From Rhodocyclaceae bacterium (GTDB lineage: Bacteria > Pseudomonadota > Gammaproteobacteria > Burkholderiales > Rhodocyclaceae): a stretch of 10,068 bases of DNA. The translations under genes were made by a program, and so were the position numbers. Positions 8,908-10,068 of the stretch are shown here, piece by piece (within the stretch, counting starts at the first letter, position 1; each line of letters starts with the position of its first letter). Location of the stretch: the NCBI GenBank assembly GCA_018262875.1, contig JADFDL010000033.1, positions 1 through 10,068 on the forward strand, written 5' to 3'. The notes below the pieces were generated by a model, which ran no database searches, was not told where the DNA came from, and saw nothing but the letters and a program-made list of their open reading frames with translations.

Positions 8908-9108
8908 TTACCTCTGTGGGTCTGGGGTTGTCTGTAGGTGCGGGCTCGATGGCCCCGCATCTTGTTCTTGCTCCGGCAGGCCGAACACAAGCCGGACACT
9001 TGGCTCGGCGTGCCTAAGCAGTTCCGGGTTCTGCCGGTAGGCCAGCAGGAGGAAATCACGGTTCGCCTGAATCTCCTGCAGGAGACGGTAGTTCTCTTCG
9101 GCCGTCAC
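8908..9108 (-). CDS. small protein coupled to the nucleotidyltransferase (unknown function)
   Basis: Predicted 66-residue soluble protein starting at GTG (9106-9108), preceded by a perfect AGGAGG six bases upstream (9115-9120). The GTG overlaps the TGA of the nucleotidyltransferase gene as GTGA, a classic translational-coupling arrangement. The N-terminal half (TAEENYRLLQEIQANRDFLL and on to about residue 47) reads as two amphipathic helices; the last 20 residues are polar and proline-rich (PEQEQDAGPSSP). There is no signal peptide or membrane span. I do not recognise the family; it is too short to be a HEPN domain. The tight coupling suggests a partner of the nucleotidyltransferase (antitoxin, adaptor or second subunit), which is inference. 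A longer open frame reading through to 9363 is a frame shadow of the nucleotidyltransferase. Confidence 0.75.
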   Translation of the reverse strand: MTAEENYRLLQEIQANRDFLLLAYRQNPELLRHAEPSVRLVFGLPEQEQDAGPSSPHLQTTPDPQR

Positions 9109-9599
9109 GGGGTTCCTCCTGCCTTGAGCTTCTGCAATTCCTCGATGTCGATCTTGTCCTTGCCCCGCCCCGTGCCGGTCTTCATGGCGATCAGATGGTC
9201 GATCGACGCCACGGGAATCTTCAGCGGCCCAACCTCGACGGAAACGGCATCGCGGCGTAGTTGTTCGAAGGGGACCACCGGCCGAATGAGGACGTCGATG
9301 ATGGTCGCCATGCCATCCGGCCTGCGCAAGCCGAAGGCCAGCATGCCCTTTTCCCGATGCCACTGGTCGAGCAACTCCGGCCGGGCAAGCGATTCGATGT
9401 CGACGGGAATGACCGGCTGCAAGCCTGCCGTGCGGGCGCCGGAAACGAACCGCCGAAGGTTCGCCTCGTCCAGCGCCAGCACGACATCCACATCCATGGT
9501 CACGCGCTGGTAGCCGTGCAGGGCCACCGCCAATCCGCCGACCAGCACATAGTCGACGCCGGCGTCCTCCAGCATCTTGATCAGATCGAACATGCCCAT
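9105..9599 (-). CDS. nucleotidyltransferase-fold protein (AbiEii/MNT-like)
   Basis: Protein of 164 residues with the polymerase-beta-like nucleotidyltransferase core. LVGGLAVALHGY (19-30) is the GG motif helix, TMDVDVVL has metal ligands D36 and D38, and IIDVLI has the third acidic residue D102. A C-terminal GRGKDKIDIEEL resembles the R-x-K-D-x-x-D-I motif of AbiEii/DUF6036-like relatives. With the catalytic triad intact, it should bind NTP and could modify RNA or protein. Related proteins act as toxins or antitoxins, but no function is proven here. The start is placed at the ATG at 9597-9599 (MGMFDLIKML); a second ATG at 9591-9593 is possible. The open frame extends to 9737, but that stretch does not look like this domain. 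The gene is coupled to the downstream 66-codon gene by a GTGA overlap and is followed by qor. Confidence 0.85.
   Translation of the reverse strand: MGMFDLIKMLEDAGVDYVLVGGLAVALHGYQRVTMDVDVVLALDEANLRRFVSGARTAGLQPVIPVDIESLARPELLDQWHREKGMLAFGLRRPDGMATIIDVLIRPVVPFEQLRRDAVSVEVGPLKIPVASIDHLIAMKTGTGRGKDKIDIEELQKLKAGGTP
9115..9120 (-). promoter_or_regulatory. perfect Shine-Dalgarno (AGGAGG) of the small coupled gene
   Basis: AGGAGG lies inside the last codons of the nucleotidyltransferase gene, six bases before the GTG start at 9108. It decides in favour of a separate small gene rather than a longer overlapping frame. Confidence 0.8.
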
Positions 9600-9605
9600 G
9601 GATGA

Positions 9606-9633
9606 ATCATAAGGCAAAACTGTGCTCTGAAAA
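9606..9633 (-). promoter_or_regulatory. possible leaderless promoter of the nucleotidyltransferase gene
   Basis: On the minus strand TTTTCA (9628-9633) and TATGAT (9606-9611) are separated by 16 bases. TATGAT ends six bases before the ATG at 9599, so transcription would start at about the A of the start codon. This fits the lack of any Shine-Dalgarno before that ATG. Confidence 0.4.
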
Positions 9634-9664
9634 GACAGTCGCCGCGAACCAGGGAAGGGGAACG

Positions 9665-9835
9665 TCAGGCCACCAGGCGCTCGGCCTTGATCGGCTTGAT
9701 GCCGGCGAGCTTCTCGGGGTGCTGCTGCACTTCCCACAGGTCGACTGTGGATAAAGACTTAATCCGCTTGAGAATCGGTTGGTGTGTCCAGCGGACCTGG
9801 CGGCCGGCTCGTCTCGCATGGAAAAGCAGGCGCAT
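9665..9835 (-). CDS. short open frame or 3' gene remnant, 56 codons, unknown
   Basis: An open frame from ATG (9833-9835) to TGA (9665-9667). The last 30 or so codons (STVDLWEVQQHPEKLAGIK and on to LVA) have the strongly GC-ending codon use of real genes here; the first half, with codons such as TCT, TTA and ACA, does not. This pattern suggests the C-terminal end of a former or horizontally joined gene rather than an intact small gene. No Shine-Dalgarno is evident. The frame upstream is closed by a stop within the REP-like repeat at 9881-9883. I do not recognise the protein. It lies on the same strand as, and 65 bases before, the nucleotidyltransferase gene. Confidence 0.35.
   Translation of the reverse strand: MRLLFHARRAGRQVRWTHQPILKRIKSLSTVDLWEVQQHPEKLAGIKPIKAERLVA
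9746..9754 (-). promoter_or_regulatory. consensus DnaA box (TTATCCACA)
   Basis: TTATCCACA on the minus strand matches the strong DnaA-box consensus exactly. It also forms part of the imperfect palindrome CCACAGGTCGACTGTGG (9734-9750). No second box or AT-rich unwinding element is nearby, so it is an isolated site rather than an origin. Confidence 0.4.
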
Positions 9836-9876
9836 TTTCAGTCTCGCCTGCCGGGGCAGGTCCCGGCGAAGCTTTT

Positions 9877-9916
9877 CCCCTCACCCCAGCCCTCTCCCCG
9901 CTTGCGGGGAGAGGGG
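9877..9916. repeat. REP-like extragenic hairpin repeat
   Basis: A perfect 12-bp inverted repeat has its left arm CCCTCTCCCCGC at 9890-9901, TT at the centre, and its right arm GCGGGGAGAGGG at 9904-9915. It is preceded by CCCCTCACCCCAG (9877-9889). This sequence type is a widely dispersed extragenic repeat in proteobacteria, often mobilised by REP-associated transposases. It sits between the right-edge GGDEF gene and the short open frame. Open frames read across it (for example SPLPASGERAGVRG) are typical repeat translations, not genes. Confidence 0.75.
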
Positions 9917-9977
9917 ACAAAGACGGCTCGCTACCCACAGCAAAGCCTGACGAACGAAAAAACAAAGCCCATTTTTC

Positions 9978-10068
9978 TCAAGGAGTTGCCACCTTGGCGA
10001 GAACCTGGTGGGTGACGACCCGGTTGCGTCCGCGCTGTTTCGCCAGGCAGGCGCCCTGGTCGGCCTGC
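9978..10068 (-). CDS. C-terminal end of a second GGDEF-domain protein (runs off right edge)
   Basis: The minus strand reads QADQGACLAKQRGRNRVV followed by THQVLAKVATP and TGA at 9978-9980, 29 codons inside the window. The first part matches the last helix of GGDEF domains, usually written ADxALYxAKxxGRNRV. This indicates that a diguanylate cyclase, or GGDEF-containing protein, lies to the right and ends here. The usual LY is CL, which should not affect catalysis. A T-rich run follows the stop on the minus strand (9954-9960) without a GC-rich stem, a poor terminator. The rest of the protein, including any catalytic motif, is outside the window. Confidence 0.82.
   Translation of the reverse strand, partial: QADQGACLAKQRGRNRVVTHQVLAKVATP

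Noticed and set aside
9600..9737. N-terminal extension of the nucleotidyltransferase to a GTG at 9737
   Set aside because: The extra 46 residues overlap the better-coding frame ending at 9665 and do not resemble the family; the domain begins right after the ATG at 9599.
9720..9770. Replication origin suggested by the DnaA box
   Set aside because: There is a single box only, with no AT-rich unwinding region and no origin-linked genes such as dnaA or dnaN nearby.
9759..9965. 68-codon minus-strand open frame with SPLPASGERAGVRG
   Set aside because: It is a translation of the REP-like repeat, a well-known source of false small proteins.

Overview
The window is GC-rich, densely packed bacterial chromosome. 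Protein similarity and gene content (dnaE next to a GGDEF regulator, a MaoC-type hydratase, an orphan ParA, a YhhW-like pirin) suggest a betaproteobacterium, perhaps of the Rhodocyclales. That placement is inference from recognised proteins, not from a search. No rRNA, tRNA, CRISPR array or complete insertion sequence was seen.

Left part (1-4400): the N-terminal three quarters of dnaE (replicative DNA polymerase III alpha subunit) runs leftward and off the left edge. Divergent from it, across 122 bases, is a 547-residue cytoplasmic diguanylate cyclase with a degenerate receiver, a canonical receiver and a GGEEF domain that keeps its inhibitory site.

Middle part (4400-7350): a two-gene leftward operon encodes a YhhW-type pirin (likely quercetinase-like cupin) and a flavodoxin-fold protein. 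It is divergent from a LysR regulator that resembles E. coli YhaJ, across an AT-rich 111-base control region. This LysR/pirin pairing recalls yhaJ-yhaK of E. coli and suggests a response to quinones or aromatic electrophiles. The LysR gene overlaps the tail of a convergent orphan ParA-type ATPase by 32 bases.

Right part (7350-10068): a MaoC-fold hydratase gene points rightward and meets a convergent quinone oxidoreductase gene (qor). Five bases upstream of qor sits a 66-codon gene. Its GTG start overlaps the stop of a nucleotidyltransferase-fold gene (GTGA overlap), so nucleotidyltransferase, small protein and qor form one compact leftward unit. This unit is the best candidate here for an undescribed toxin-antitoxin-like or accessory module. 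Further right lie a short possible gene remnant carrying a consensus DnaA box, a REP-like hairpin repeat, and at the right edge the last 29 codons of a second GGDEF protein reading leftward.

Together the window mixes core replication, two c-di-GMP enzymes, a redox-stress locus and a small variable spot between qor and the right-hand GGDEF gene.
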